Below, one piece after another: positions 21,496 through 31,320 of a DNA stretch of 47,235 bases. This stretch comes from Chitinophagaceae bacterium (GTDB taxonomy: Bacteria > Bacteroidota > Bacteroidia > Chitinophagales > Chitinophagaceae): positions 1-47,235 of the forward strand of contig CANCRO010000011.1 of the NCBI GenBank assembly GCA_947380605.1, read 5' to 3'. Made by a program: the position numbers and the translations under genes. Numbering within the stretch: the first letter of the stretch is position 1; every line of letters begins with the position of its first letter. The notes beneath the pieces were generated by a model. That model was given only the letters and a program-made list of their open reading frames with translations. It was not told the origin of the DNA and searched no databases.

Positions 21496-22038
21496 ATGAG
21501 CGAAATAAAAGATTTTAAAGCATCATCAAATTTGGTTTCGAAAGGTTTCGAAATTGCCTTGATTGTAGCTGCAGATACCAATAATGCCATCGGAATTAAT
21601 AATCAATTACTTTGGCATCTACCCAATGACCTTAAATTTTTTAAAAATACCACTTGGGGATTTCCTGTAATTATGGGTCGAAAAACATTTGAGTCGTTCA
21701 ATAAAACGCTACCTGGAAGGACCAATATAGTAATTACTCGAAACAAGGATTGGAAATTCCAGGATGTAAAAACTGCTTTGGATTTAGCTGAAGCAATTGA
21801 AATAGCTCGACAAACTAATGCGAAGCAGTTATTTATTATAGGAGGTGGTGAAATTTATGCTCAGGCTATGCCTTTGGCTGATACCATTTATTTAACAAGA
21901 GTTCATACTGTTCTAAAAGGGGATACTTTTTTTCCTGCAGTGGATGAAAGCCAATGGGAATTATTTTCTACTGATGATTTTTCTGCTGATGAAAAACATG
22001 TATTCGACTATTCGTTTCAATGCTGGAAACGTAAATAG
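21496..22038 (+). CDS. folA: Dihydrofolate reductase
   Basis: LIVAADTNNAIGINNQLLWHLPNDLKFFKNTTWGFPVIMGRKTFES, LPGRTNIVITR, IIGGGEIYAQ. Confidence 0.96.
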   Translation: MSEIKDFKASSNLVSKGFEIALIVAADTNNAIGINNQLLWHLPNDLKFFKNTTWGFPVIMGRKTFESFNKTLPGRTNIVITRNKDWKFQDVKTALDLAEAIEIARQTNAKQLFIIGGGEIYAQAMPLADTIYLTRVHTVLKGDTFFPAVDESQWELFSTDDFSADEKHVFDYSFQCWKRK

Positions 22039-22079
22039 AAAAGACTATGACTTGCTTCCCTTTGATATAAATTATTGCT

Positions 22080-22877
22080 TTGTATAATCATTTTAAATTA
22101 TCCCAAAAGTTCCTTTATTATTACCTTACTGCCTCCAATGGAAAAGGCCATGGTGTGCATTCTCCCTTTGTATTTGACTTTATTAAAAATGTATTGTTAG
22201 ATAAGAAAGAATATGATTGCTATCATAGCGTTGAGGAGTGTAGAAAATTGTTACTTTCAAATAAAGCGCTCATAACGGTAGAAGACTTTGGGGCTGGTTC
22301 TTCTCTTACACCGTCCGATAGTAGAAGGGTAAATGCTATTGCTCGTTCATCAGTAAAGTCAAAAAAGTATGGACAGCTGTTATTCAGAATGATTCAGTAT
22401 TATCAACCTGCTGTGCTCCTTGAATTAGGGACTTCATTGGGTATTACGAGTGCTTATCTTTCCCTTGGAAACCCTGCTGCAAAACTGTTCACTTGTGAGG
22501 GAGCTGGAAGCATTGCAGCCATTGCTCAGAAAAATTTCGATTCAATGCGTTTGAATAATATAGAATTAATAGTAGGAGATTTTTCGAAGACACTCCCTTC
22601 TCTTTTATCCAATTTGAAACCTATTGATTTTGCTTTTGTAGATGGCAATCACCGAAAGGCTTCCACTATCGATTATTTTCAACAATTACTTAACTATTCC
22701 AAAACTACTTCCATATTGGTGATGGATGATATTCATTGGAGTAGCGAAATGGAGGAAGCTTGGAGCTATATTCAGCATCATCCAGCGGTCACTCTCACTA
22801 TTGATCTTTTTTTTATAGGAATAGTTTTTATCAATCCAGATTATAAAGTAAAACAACATTTTAAAATTCGATTTTAA
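22080..22877 (+). CDS. Class I SAM-dependent methyltransferase (O-methyltransferase-like)
   Basis: VLLELGTSLGITSAYLSLGNP, DFAFVDGNHRKASTIDYF, VMDDIHWS; TTG start in the track. Confidence 0.75.
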   Translation: MYNHFKLSQKFLYYYLTASNGKGHGVHSPFVFDFIKNVLLDKKEYDCYHSVEECRKLLLSNKALITVEDFGAGSSLTPSDSRRVNAIARSSVKSKKYGQLLFRMIQYYQPAVLLELGTSLGITSAYLSLGNPAAKLFTCEGAGSIAAIAQKNFDSMRLNNIELIVGDFSKTLPSLLSNLKPIDFAFVDGNHRKASTIDYFQQLLNYSKTTSILVMDDIHWSSEMEEAWSYIQHHPAVTLTIDLFFIGIVFINPDYKVKQHFKIRF

Positions 22878-22970
22878 TAACAACTAAATTTGTAGTAACC
22901 TTTTTTCAAGGTGATAATAGGAACATAAAAGTGAAAACAAATACTATTCTTTTTTTAATACTTTAATCTA

Positions 22971-24365
22971 TTGAAAATCCCTTCTGCTCTTATCGATTCA
23001 TTAACTGAAACCAAAGGCTTTGATAAAGAAGCCTTTGAAAAAGTGCATCAATCAGGTGAGCAAATTACTTCTATAAGGTTTAACAATCAGAAGTCCATAG
23101 ATAAATCAACTATCTTTTCTGTTGAAAATAGTAAAGAAGCGCTAGCCTTCTCTTCAGTGCCATGGAATGCAAATGGGTACTATCTTTCATTGCGCCCTTC
23201 TTTTACTACTGACCCTCTATTTCATGGAGGCGTTTACTATGTTCAAGAAGCAAGTAGTATGTTTTTGGAAGAAGCGATTCGTCAGGCAATTGATCTTTCA
23301 CAACCTTTGAGGGTATTGGATCTTTGTGGGGCTCCTGGAGGAAAATCTACTTTACTTCAATCTGCAATTTCTAGTAAAAGTAGCTTAGTGAGTAATGAAG
23401 TTATCAAATCTCGAGTAACCATATTGTCGGAAAATATTACCAAGTGGGGTGCAGCCAATGTAGTGGTTACCAATAATGACCCTAAAGATTTTCAAAGGCT
23501 TCCAGGTTATTTTGATCTAATAGTAGTAGATGCACCTTGCAGTGGAAGTGGACTTTTTAGAAAAGATCCTAAAGCAATTAATGAGTGGAGTGAACAAAGC
23601 GTTGAAATGTGCAGTCACCGTCAACAAAGAATTTTAGCAGATATATTACCTGCTTTAAAAGATGGAGGATCCTTGATTTATTCTACCTGTTCTTATTCTC
23701 CTATTGAAGATGAGGAAATTAGCGACTGGCTGATTAATGAATTTGAACTTGACACTATTTCATTACAATTAAAAAATGAATGGAACATCATTGAGACTAC
23801 CGCTTCAAAATCTAAGGCTAAAGGATATCGTTTTTATCCAGATAAATTGAAAGGGGAGGGTTTTTTTATAGCAGTATTTAGGAAGAAAAATTCAACTGAT
23901 TCAGCAAATAGAGAAAACATTGTAAAGGGGAAGTCGTTGCGATTGACTTCTAAAGAAATAGACGTTGTAAAACCATGGGTTAAAAAAGGGGATGATTTTT
24001 TCTTTATCAAACAAAAAGATGAAGTAATTGCAATTCCTTCTCATTTAGAGAATGATTTAGCCATTTTACAATCTGCGCTTTATATTAAGAAGGCAGGAGT
24101 AAAATTGGGCGCCATTATTAGAAACGAATTAATTCCTGATCATGAGCTTGCCTTAAGTAATATTATTAACCCAATGACTGCTGCCATTGAAGTTGATAAA
24201 TTAACTGCATTAGACTATTTAAGAAAGCAGGAAATTTCAATCGAATCAAATTATAAAGGATGGGTTTTGTTAACCTACCAACAAATTAAACTTGGGTGGA
24301 TAAAACTATTATCCAATCGTATTAATAATTATTATCCCAAAGAGTGGCGTATAATCAATAAGTAG
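22971..24365 (+). CDS. NOP2/Sun-family RNA (cytosine-C5) methyltransferase, RsmF-like
   Basis: YVQEASSMFLEEA, VLDLCGAPGGKSTLL, VVDAPCSGSGLFRKDP, IYSTCSYSPIEDEEI, C-terminal NNYYPKEWRI; TTG start. Confidence 0.9.
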   Translation: MKIPSALIDSLTETKGFDKEAFEKVHQSGEQITSIRFNNQKSIDKSTIFSVENSKEALAFSSVPWNANGYYLSLRPSFTTDPLFHGGVYYVQEASSMFLEEAIRQAIDLSQPLRVLDLCGAPGGKSTLLQSAISSKSSLVSNEVIKSRVTILSENITKWGAANVVVTNNDPKDFQRLPGYFDLIVVDAPCSGSGLFRKDPKAINEWSEQSVEMCSHRQQRILADILPALKDGGSLIYSTCSYSPIEDEEISDWLINEFELDTISLQLKNEWNIIETTASKSKAKGYRFYPDKLKGEGFFIAVFRKKNSTDSANRENIVKGKSLRLTSKEIDVVKPWVKKGDDFFFIKQKDEVIAIPSHLENDLAILQSALYIKKAGVKLGAIIRNELIPDHELALSNIINPMTAAIEVDKLTALDYLRKQEISIESNYKGWVLLTYQQIKLGWIKLLSNRINNYYPKEWRIINK

Positions 24366-24466
24366 AATTAATCTTGTTTGAGATAATTTTAACTCTTTCT
24401 AATAGTTATAATATTGCTAGTAGTCAACAAAATTTCCCATCTTTGTATCGAATTAATAATCAACAT

Positions 24467-25534
24467 ATGAAGTTTTTATTGATTACATTATTTTGTTTGC
24501 CATTATTGGTCCAGGCTCAAAATAAATTAATAGTAATTGAGGGCCAGTCGCCTAATTTATTTGTAACCCACAAAGTTGCCCCCAAGGAAAATTATTACAG
24601 TATTGGACGCATCTACAATGTGAGCCCGAAAGAAGTGGTACCATTTAATCATTTGGTTTTAGAAAACGGATTGAGTTTAGGACAAAAATTAAAAATTCCA
24701 TTAGTTGCTTCTAATTTTTTACAAGTGGGCAATGCATTGGAAGGTGAAGTGGTAATTCCATTATATCATATCGTAAAAGGAAAGGAAGGGCTTAATAAAA
24801 TAAGTGCTCACTATAATAAAGTGCCCATCGAAGCGCTTAAGAAATGGAATAAACTAAAAGGTAATGGGGTAGCCAATGGAACGAAACTAATTGTAGGTTA
24901 TCTGAAGGTTAAAAAAGATATATCACCCTTGTCAAATATGGCAAAGGTAAAGCCCGCTGATATCGTGACTACTAAAGTGGAAACTAAGGTTGAAACTAAA
25001 ACTGAGGCAACAGTTAAACCAGCTGTTGTCGCAAAAGAGCCAACTTTACCTGCTGAAGTAGCCAAACCAGTGGAGACAGCTAAGAAAACTGTAGGAGTAA
25101 ATTTATCGGTTGCAGATAAAGTTAGTAACGAACCGATTGCAACTAAAGCAGCAAAAGAGTCGGCGCCTGTTAATCAAGCCCCTAAAAAAGTTGTCGGGGT
25201 TAAGGATTTCAAAGAGGGGTTATTTAAACGAGATTATAATGAACAGTCAAACAAAGGGACTTTGATTGAAGAAAAAGGAGAAGCAGGTATTTTTAAGAGT
25301 ACGAGTGGTTGGGAGGATGGAAAATACTATTGTTTACATAACTCTTCAACTCCTGGAACCATTATAAAAATTACAAGTAATGTAACTGGAAATTCTGTTT
25401 ATGCAAAAGTGCTAGATCTTATACCTGATATAAAACAAAATTCAGGACTACAGATTATAATTAGTAATGCAGCTGCGCAAGATTTAGGAATGGGGGAAGG
25501 TAAATTTGATTGTAGTTTGAGTTATATCAAATAA
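24467..25534 (+). CDS. Secreted LysM-domain protein with C-terminal RlpA-like double-psi beta-barrel region
   Basis: Signal peptide MKFLLITLFCLPLLVQAQ; LysM-like THKVAPKENYYSIGRIYNVSPKEVVPFN; C-terminus YYCLHNSSTPGTIIKITSNVTGNSVYAKVLDLIPDIKQNSGLQIIISNAAAQDLGM. Confidence 0.75.
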   Translation: MKFLLITLFCLPLLVQAQNKLIVIEGQSPNLFVTHKVAPKENYYSIGRIYNVSPKEVVPFNHLVLENGLSLGQKLKIPLVASNFLQVGNALEGEVVIPLYHIVKGKEGLNKISAHYNKVPIEALKKWNKLKGNGVANGTKLIVGYLKVKKDISPLSNMAKVKPADIVTTKVETKVETKTEATVKPAVVAKEPTLPAEVAKPVETAKKTVGVNLSVADKVSNEPIATKAAKESAPVNQAPKKVVGVKDFKEGLFKRDYNEQSNKGTLIEEKGEAGIFKSTSGWEDGKYYCLHNSSTPGTIIKITSNVTGNSVYAKVLDLIPDIKQNSGLQIIISNAAAQDLGMGEGKFDCSLSYIK

Positions 25535-25665
25535 CCAGTCAACTTTTAGTTTTTTTTATAAATAAAATCTTCTGATTTTTTAATTGTATTAACTCGGTTT
25601 GTTCTTTACCAATCTAGGTTAGAAGAATTCGTTCATCAAATTTCTAAAGACCAATTCAATCTGAA

Positions 25666-25881
25666 TTATTGCTTATCTTCTATTTGCTTAATTTTTTTAT
25701 CAATTGACAATAGGTATAGAAAAAAACCGATTAGAATGGTAATACAGATTGCCATTACTACATATATCTTTCCGTTACTACGCATAGCCGATTCAGTTAC
25801 TACATTTTCTTGAGCAAAACTTTGAGTACTTGAAATTATTCCAGCTAATAATAAAAGTAAATAGTGAATTCTATTTCGCAT
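25666..25881 (-). CDS. CcmD-like small membrane protein
   Basis: 71 aa, signal/TM followed by a single TM helix (IYVVMAICITILIGFFLYLLSI); overlaps the 3' end of the ccmC-like gene. Confidence 0.65.
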   Translation of the reverse strand: MRNRIHYLLLLLAGIISSTQSFAQENVVTESAMRSNGKIYVVMAICITILIGFFLYLLSIDKKIKQIEDKQ

Positions 25882-26548
25882 TGAGTAAGTTTTTATCTCT
25901 GATTAAATAAATTCGAATATTTAGGGTGGTTATCCAAGTTCCCAAAAGTGTCCAACCTATTACTGCTGGCCAAAAAACAAGTCGCATCGTGGCGTCAAGG
26001 TCTGCCCCATTAAGACCGGGGTTTCCTTCTACACCTTTGCCTCCTGGATGCAATGATTCAACCAATCTGGGTAGTATCATAATAAGTGGTAGGTAAATAA
26101 AGTAGGCGAAAATATTATATACGGCACTTATTTTGGCGCGTTTATCAATATCAGTTATTGCATTGCGTAAAACCAAGTAAGCAAAATATATTAGAAGGGC
26201 AATCGCTACACCGATTTGTTTGGGGTCATTGCTCCAAGGTTCTCCCCAAGTATAGGTAGCCCAAATAGCCCCTGTTATTAAACCAAGTACACCCATCAAA
26301 ATACCAGTTTTGGCAAAAGAGGAAGCGTATATGTCATGTCGCAAATCGGGCTTACGAAGATATAAAATGGAATAAACTAAGGAAGTGGTTAGTAAAATGA
26401 TTTGGCCAAACCACATTGGTACATGAAAAAATAGATTACGTATGGTTTCTTTTAGATTTCCTATGATGGGTACTTTAATTAAAAAGCCCGCAGCAAAAGT
26501 GTAAATGAGTAAAAGGGCCGCTAATATTTTCCACCAACTTTTTCGCAT
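25871..26548 (-). CDS. ccmC: CcmC/CcsA-type cytochrome c biogenesis heme protein
   Basis: Multi-TM, RNLFFHVPMWFGQ, GAIWATYTWGEPWSNDPKQ (tryptophan-rich WWD-like motif). Confidence 0.85.
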   Translation of the reverse strand: MRKSWWKILAALLLIYTFAAGFLIKVPIIGNLKETIRNLFFHVPMWFGQIILLTTSLVYSILYLRKPDLRHDIYASSFAKTGILMGVLGLITGAIWATYTWGEPWSNDPKQIGVAIALLIYFAYLVLRNAITDIDKRAKISAVYNIFAYFIYLPLIMILPRLVESLHPGGKGVEGNPGLNGADLDATMRLVFWPAVIGWTLLGTWITTLNIRIYLIRDKNLLNAK

Positions 26549-26647
26549 GTAATTAAAAATATATACTGCAAAATTAAGGGAAACAGCCTTTTGTTCAAAT
26601 TGTTATTTTGATTACTTTTTTCTTAGTTCGTCTAAGTTTTAAAAAGA

Positions 26648-27304
26648 TTAGTCTTTCCATAAAAATGGAAACAAAATGATAGAAAGAGCGATCACCATCA
26701 GGTCTAGTCCAACAATCAGTAAAGAAAGTTGCAGGAGTGCACCTTCTCTGAAAATTTCCCCAAAAGCAACTTTTGAAAGTCGGATGAGCAGCAGCAATTG
26801 AGGAATGATCAATGGGAATCCCATGATGGCCATTAAAGCAGCATTTTGCTGTGCCTTAGCGGCGATGGCGGCTAATAAGGTAAAGACCAAGCTTATGCTA
26901 ATACCTCCTAAACAAACGATACCAATAAATTGCAAGGTATTGCCCAATGGATTTTTTAGTAGAATAAAAAACAAGCCTAAACTGAGTAGACTCATGATGA
27001 GCATTAGGATAATATTGTAAATGAGTTTGGCTATAATAAATTCTTTTGCCCCTGAGATAGTGTAGAAGTAGAGCATTCTCCCCTTGCTTTCTTGTAAAAA
27101 ACTTTTAGCTACAGCATTTACACAAACAAATAATTGTATGATCCAAAATAAACCATTCCATACCTCTCCTTCAGGATTATTGATAGAAAGGTATAGTACA
27201 AAAATGGTAGAAGCTACATATAAAAGAATGCCATACAAACTATGTTGTTGTCTTAACTCCAGCAGCAGGTCTTTTTTCAGTAGGGCAAGAATTGATTTAG
27301 TCAT
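26648..27304 (-). CDS. ccmB: Heme exporter protein B (CcmB)
   Basis: LLKKDLLLELRQQHSLYGILLY, ESKGRMLYFYTISGAKEFIIAKLIYN, multi-TM. Confidence 0.85.
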   Translation of the reverse strand: MTKSILALLKKDLLLELRQQHSLYGILLYVASTIFVLYLSINNPEGEVWNGLFWIIQLFVCVNAVAKSFLQESKGRMLYFYTISGAKEFIIAKLIYNIILMLIMSLLSLGLFFILLKNPLGNTLQFIGIVCLGGISISLVFTLLAAIAAKAQQNAALMAIMGFPLIIPQLLLLIRLSKVAFGEIFREGALLQLSLLIVGLDLMVIALSIILFPFLWKD

Positions 27305-27375
27305 AACAAAAAATTTCTATTATAATTTGTAAAGCTAAGAACCCTTTCGTTTTTTGGATAAAGCATTTTATAAAC

Positions 27376-27939
27376 TTATTGATTGATGCAGTTTCTGCAT
27401 CTAGGTTCGTAGACTTCTTTTTCGCCGATTAAAATTTGACCGCTCTCACTATTTTTTCTATAACTAATATTAGCAATATTTCCACATTTTACACAAATAG
27501 CGTGCAGCTTAGTAATATAGTCGGCGATGGCTAGCAAGTTAGGTATTTGAGCAAAGGGCTTTCCAGAATAATCCATGTCAAGACCTGCAACAATTACCCT
27601 TATTCCTTTTAAGGCAAGTTGCTCGCATACTGAAACAATTTCTTCATCAAAAAATTGAGCTTCATCAATACCTACCACATCAGCATCTTGAGCAAGCGAA
27701 AGAATATCTTTGGCACTTGCTACAGGAGTACTTTGTATAAAATTGGTATCGTGACTAACGATTTTTATTTCATCGTATCGTTTGTCGATGGCAGGCTTGA
27801 ATATCTCTGCTTTTAGATTGGCAATTTTTACTCTTTTTAATCTGCGGATTAACTCTTCAGTTTTTCCGCTAAACATGCTTCCACAAATTACTTCAATCCA
27901 TCCGCGTCGGCCACCCGTTATATTTGGTTCAATAAACAT
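27376..27939 (-). CDS. tdk: Thymidine kinase
   Basis: [63 protein letters not shown]. Confidence 0.96.
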   Translation of the reverse strand: MFIEPNITGGRRGWIEVICGSMFSGKTEELIRRLKRVKIANLKAEIFKPAIDKRYDEIKIVSHDTNFIQSTPVASAKDILSLAQDADVVGIDEAQFFDEEIVSVCEQLALKGIRVIVAGLDMDYSGKPFAQIPNLLAIADYITKLHAICVKCGNIANISYRKNSESGQILIGEKEVYEPRCRNCINQ

Positions 27940-28058
27940 TTATAGATTTTTTTAAAATACTGTTTGTAACTTTAGTGCTAGAATTGCAAAGATTATGGTT
28001 TTGACTCAATGGTCAAAACTAATTTTGTTATTTGTAATATAAATCAATTGTTTTATTT

Positions 28059-28808
28059 ATGGAAAGAGTGGAAACACTTTTGCGGAAATTGCAACAACAA
28101 TTTAATGAGGGCAATTCTGCGGAGCTACTTTTGAGTACGGTACAAATGCTTCAGCAAGAATTAGCTTATTTGAGGGATAAAAAGGTTGAAGAAGTTAATG
28201 AAAACGACCCAGAGTCAATACAATCGGTACCTCCTGTTATTCAGAAGCCATTAGCTTCGGCAACCTATGCGATACCTGAGGTGGAGAAAAAGATAATTGG
28301 AATTTTGCAAATTGACGAGGAGGAATTAGCAGCAGAACTAGATGAAATTAAGCGAAATGCTTCTTTGATGCAACAGATTAGCGGTCAAAGCAAGCCAAAA
28401 TTAGTAGTTGAATCGGAGGAAGCCGAAATTCCTGTAAAGCCAATTCAACCTATTCAACCGATAGTTAGTCAAAAAGCTCCTGAAAAGCAAGTTGAAGTGG
28501 ACCAAACACTTTCAATTAATGACCAATTGAAAGAAGCTAAAGTTGAAGTTAGTGATATCTTATCAGCAGGTCCAATTAAGGATCTAAAAAAAGCTATCGG
28601 GATTAACGACCGCTTTTTATTTATCAATGATTTATTTAATGGGGATGAATCTGTTTTTGAAAGAAGTATCAAAACAATTAATAGCTTTTCTATTTGGCCA
28701 GAAGCAGACTACTGGATTCGTAGGGAGTTAAAGACAAAGTTGGGTTGGAAAGAAGATAGCTTAACTGTTAAATATTTTGATCAATTAGTTAGAAGACGAT
28801 TTTCCTGA
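28059..28808 (+). CDS. Conserved-looking hypothetical protein, coiled-coil/linker plus C-terminal helical domain
   Basis: 249 aa intergenic-to-terminal ORF; C-terminus KKAIGINDRFLFINDLFNGDESVFERSIKTINSFSIWPEADYWIRRELKTKLGW. Confidence 0.75.
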   Translation: MERVETLLRKLQQQFNEGNSAELLLSTVQMLQQELAYLRDKKVEEVNENDPESIQSVPPVIQKPLASATYAIPEVEKKIIGILQIDEEELAAELDEIKRNASLMQQISGQSKPKLVVESEEAEIPVKPIQPIQPIVSQKAPEKQVEVDQTLSINDQLKEAKVEVSDILSAGPIKDLKKAIGINDRFLFINDLFNGDESVFERSIKTINSFSIWPEADYWIRRELKTKLGWKEDSLTVKYFDQLVRRRFS

Positions 28809-30043
28809 ATAAATTGAATTATTTTTTTACTAGCTCCTGCATTTGCATAAACAAATTGTTTGGATGCGATGCCTTTCGCTTTTGCCTCATCTTCTCGTTC
28901 CCATAATAATTTTAAAACGGATTCTAGTTCTAGCGCATTTTCGATAGGAATTCCTCCACCACTCTCCACTAGTCCGATGGCTTCAGCATATTTTTTATAT
29001 TCTGGACCAAAAATTACCGGCTTGCCAAATACAGCAGCTTCTAAAACATTATGAACGCCGTCGGCCCCAAATCCACCTCCTACATAGGTGATGTCTGCAT
29101 AGTGGTAAAGTCTAGAAAGCATTCCTACATTGTCTATGATGAGTAAGTTAGTAGAAATATTTTTGTCAACTGGCGCGTTGATTATATCTGTATAAAGTAA
29201 TGCATTGGAAAATCTTTTCTTTATTTGTTGAATATTTCCAATGTCAGTTTCATGAGGAGCAATAATAAATTTTATTTGTGGATTGGCTTTCACGTAATGG
29301 ATAAATTCTGTCTCGTCTTCCTCCCATGTACTACCCGCAACGATCACCCTATTATTTTCACAATATTTTTCAATGATTGAAATCGGTTCAAATTTTTCAG
29401 CAATTTCAATTACCCGATCAAACCTAGTATCTCCAGTAATCAGTACCTTTTCATTACTTGCTATGGAAGAAAGCAATTGTAGAGAATTTTCATTCTGAAC
29501 AAAAAAATAAGTAATCGATGATAACATTTCTCTCCAAAGACTTCCGTACCATTTAAAAAACGGTTGAGAATTTCTAAAGATGCCTGATATTAGTAAAACA
29601 GGAATTTCTCTTTGATTGAATTCATGTAAATAGTGATACCAGAATTCATATTTTATCCATAAAACCAATGAAGGGTTGATGGCGTCTACCATTTTTTTTG
29701 CATTGGAAGCACCATCAAATGGTAAATAATAGATTTGATCTGCACCTTTATAGTTTTTCATCGCCTCATATCCTGATGCCGAAAAAAAAGTAATTACAAT
29801 AAAAATTGAAGGATAAGATTTTTTGAGGGACTCTACTAACGGTCTTCCCTGTTCGAATTCTCCTACGCTAGAACAATGCATCCATACAACCTGCTTAGTT
29901 GTGGAGAGTTGGTTGGCTTGGATGGTAGAAAATATATTTTTTCTACCTTGTAAACCAAGCCTGGCTTTAGTATTAAATAATGCGGCTACCCTAAATGCTA
30001 TTGCATAAAGCGCTAAGAAAAGCTCGTAAAATAATTTAGCCAA
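28781..30043 (-). CDS. waaA: 3-deoxy-D-manno-octulosonic acid (Kdo) transferase
   Basis: VWMHCSSVGEFEQGRPLVESLK, VAGSTWEEDE, YADITYVGGGFGADGVHNVLEAAVFGKPVIFGPEYKKY. Confidence 0.94.
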   Translation of the reverse strand: MAKLFYELFLALYAIAFRVAALFNTKARLGLQGRKNIFSTIQANQLSTTKQVVWMHCSSVGEFEQGRPLVESLKKSYPSIFIVITFFSASGYEAMKNYKGADQIYYLPFDGASNAKKMVDAINPSLVLWIKYEFWYHYLHEFNQREIPVLLISGIFRNSQPFFKWYGSLWREMLSSITYFFVQNENSLQLLSSIASNEKVLITGDTRFDRVIEIAEKFEPISIIEKYCENNRVIVAGSTWEEDETEFIHYVKANPQIKFIIAPHETDIGNIQQIKKRFSNALLYTDIINAPVDKNISTNLLIIDNVGMLSRLYHYADITYVGGGFGADGVHNVLEAAVFGKPVIFGPEYKKYAEAIGLVESGGGIPIENALELESVLKLLWEREDEAKAKGIASKQFVYANAGASKKIIQFIQENRLLTN

Positions 30044-30116
30044 TGGTTATTTTTTAACAAATCTAATAGCAATTTTTTAATATATTGTAACCTAATTCAA
30101 ACCCAAGCCCTCCAAC

Positions 30117-30146
30117 TTGATGCTAATTCGCGAATTACTATCTTTG
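30117..30146 (+). promoter_or_regulatory. Bacteroidota-type promoter (-33 TTG / 19 nt / -7 TATCTTTG) for the nucleotide-sugar cassette
   Basis: TTG at 30117-30119, 19 nt spacer, TATCTTTG at 30139-30146, 20 nt before the ATG at 30167. Confidence 0.65.
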
Positions 30147-30166
30147 CAATCCCTAAAAATTAATCT

Positions 30167-31315
30167 ATGAGGCCGCTGCAAATGGTAGATACCAAAACTC
30201 AGTACCAGAAAATAAAACCTCAAATTGAAGCAGCTGTTTTGGCGGTGCTAGAAAGTTCCCAGTTTATAGGGGGTAAGGTGGTGAATGATTTTGCAACTAA
30301 TCTGGCAACTTATAACGGAGTTAAGCATGTAATTCCCTGTGCTAATGGGACTGATGCCCTTCAGATTGCCTTTATGGCATTAGATCTTCAGCCAGGTGAC
30401 GAAGTGATTACCCCTTCCTTTACTTACATTGCTACCGTAGAAGCTGCCGCATTATTGAAGTTGAAGCCGGTATTTGTTGAAGTGAATCCTGTTACATTTT
30501 GTATGGAGGCAAGTTCAATCGAAAAAGTGATCACTTCTAAAACGAAAGCCATTGTTCCCGTTCACCTATATGGTCATGCCGCTGAAATGGAGAAAATTAT
30601 GGCTATTGCAGCAAAGCATAACTTATTTGTTGTAGAAGATAATGCACAAGCTATTGGTTGTAAGTATACCTTCAGCAATGGAACCACTATTAAAACAGGC
30701 GCCATTGGTCATATCGGTTGTACCTCTTTTTATCCTTCCAAAAACTTGGGCGCTTATGGAGACGGAGGAGCCATCACTACCAATGATGATCAATTGGCAG
30801 AAAAAATAAAAATGATTGCAGCTCATGGTCAGAGCAAAAGATATTATCACGATGTGGTAGGAGTCAATTCAAGATTAGATGCCATTCAGGCTGCTATTCT
30901 CTCTATTAAATTAACCTACTTGGATCGATATAATGAAGCCCGAAAAAAAGCAGCTGATTATTATAACAATGCTTTTAAGGAATTGGCTATGCTTGATTTG
31001 CCAAAATCAGCTGCTTATAGCAGCCACGTATATCATCAATATACGCTCGTTTTAAATGATCATACTAAGGAAGGTATTAGTAGAGATGGTCTTCATCAAC
31101 ACCTTACTGATAAAGGGATTCCATCTATGATATATTATCCTGTGGCTTGTCATCGACAAAAAATGTTTGATTCTTTTGGTGGCAGTACATTCAATTTACC
31201 GGTTACGGATTGGTTATCAGAAAGAGTAATTTCTCTTCCCATTCATACCGAATTAGATACCGAACAACAGGATTTTATTATTTCAAATGTATTAGATTAC
31301 CTCCATTCAAAATAA
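30167..31315 (+). CDS. DegT/DnrJ/EryC1/StrS family sugar aminotransferase (WbpE-like)
   Basis: IPCANGTDALQIAFMAL, GDEVITPSFTYIATVEA, VVEDNAQAIGC, SFYPSKNLGAYGDGGA (PLP lysine), HGQSKRYYHDVVGVNSRLDAIQAAIL. Confidence 0.93.
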   Translation: MRPLQMVDTKTQYQKIKPQIEAAVLAVLESSQFIGGKVVNDFATNLATYNGVKHVIPCANGTDALQIAFMALDLQPGDEVITPSFTYIATVEAAALLKLKPVFVEVNPVTFCMEASSIEKVITSKTKAIVPVHLYGHAAEMEKIMAIAAKHNLFVVEDNAQAIGCKYTFSNGTTIKTGAIGHIGCTSFYPSKNLGAYGDGGAITTNDDQLAEKIKMIAAHGQSKRYYHDVVGVNSRLDAIQAAILSIKLTYLDRYNEARKKAADYYNNAFKELAMLDLPKSAAYSSHVYHQYTLVLNDHTKEGISRDGLHQHLTDKGIPSMIYYPVACHRQKMFDSFGGSTFNLPVTDWLSERVISLPIHTELDTEQQDFIISNVLDYLHSK

Positions 31316-31320
31316 ATAAA

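Noticed and set aside
14596-24365. Two NOP2/Sun methyltransferases as a possible duplicated or novel modification system
   Set aside because: They are distinct RsmB-like and RsmF-like families; carrying several such enzymes is common in bacteria.
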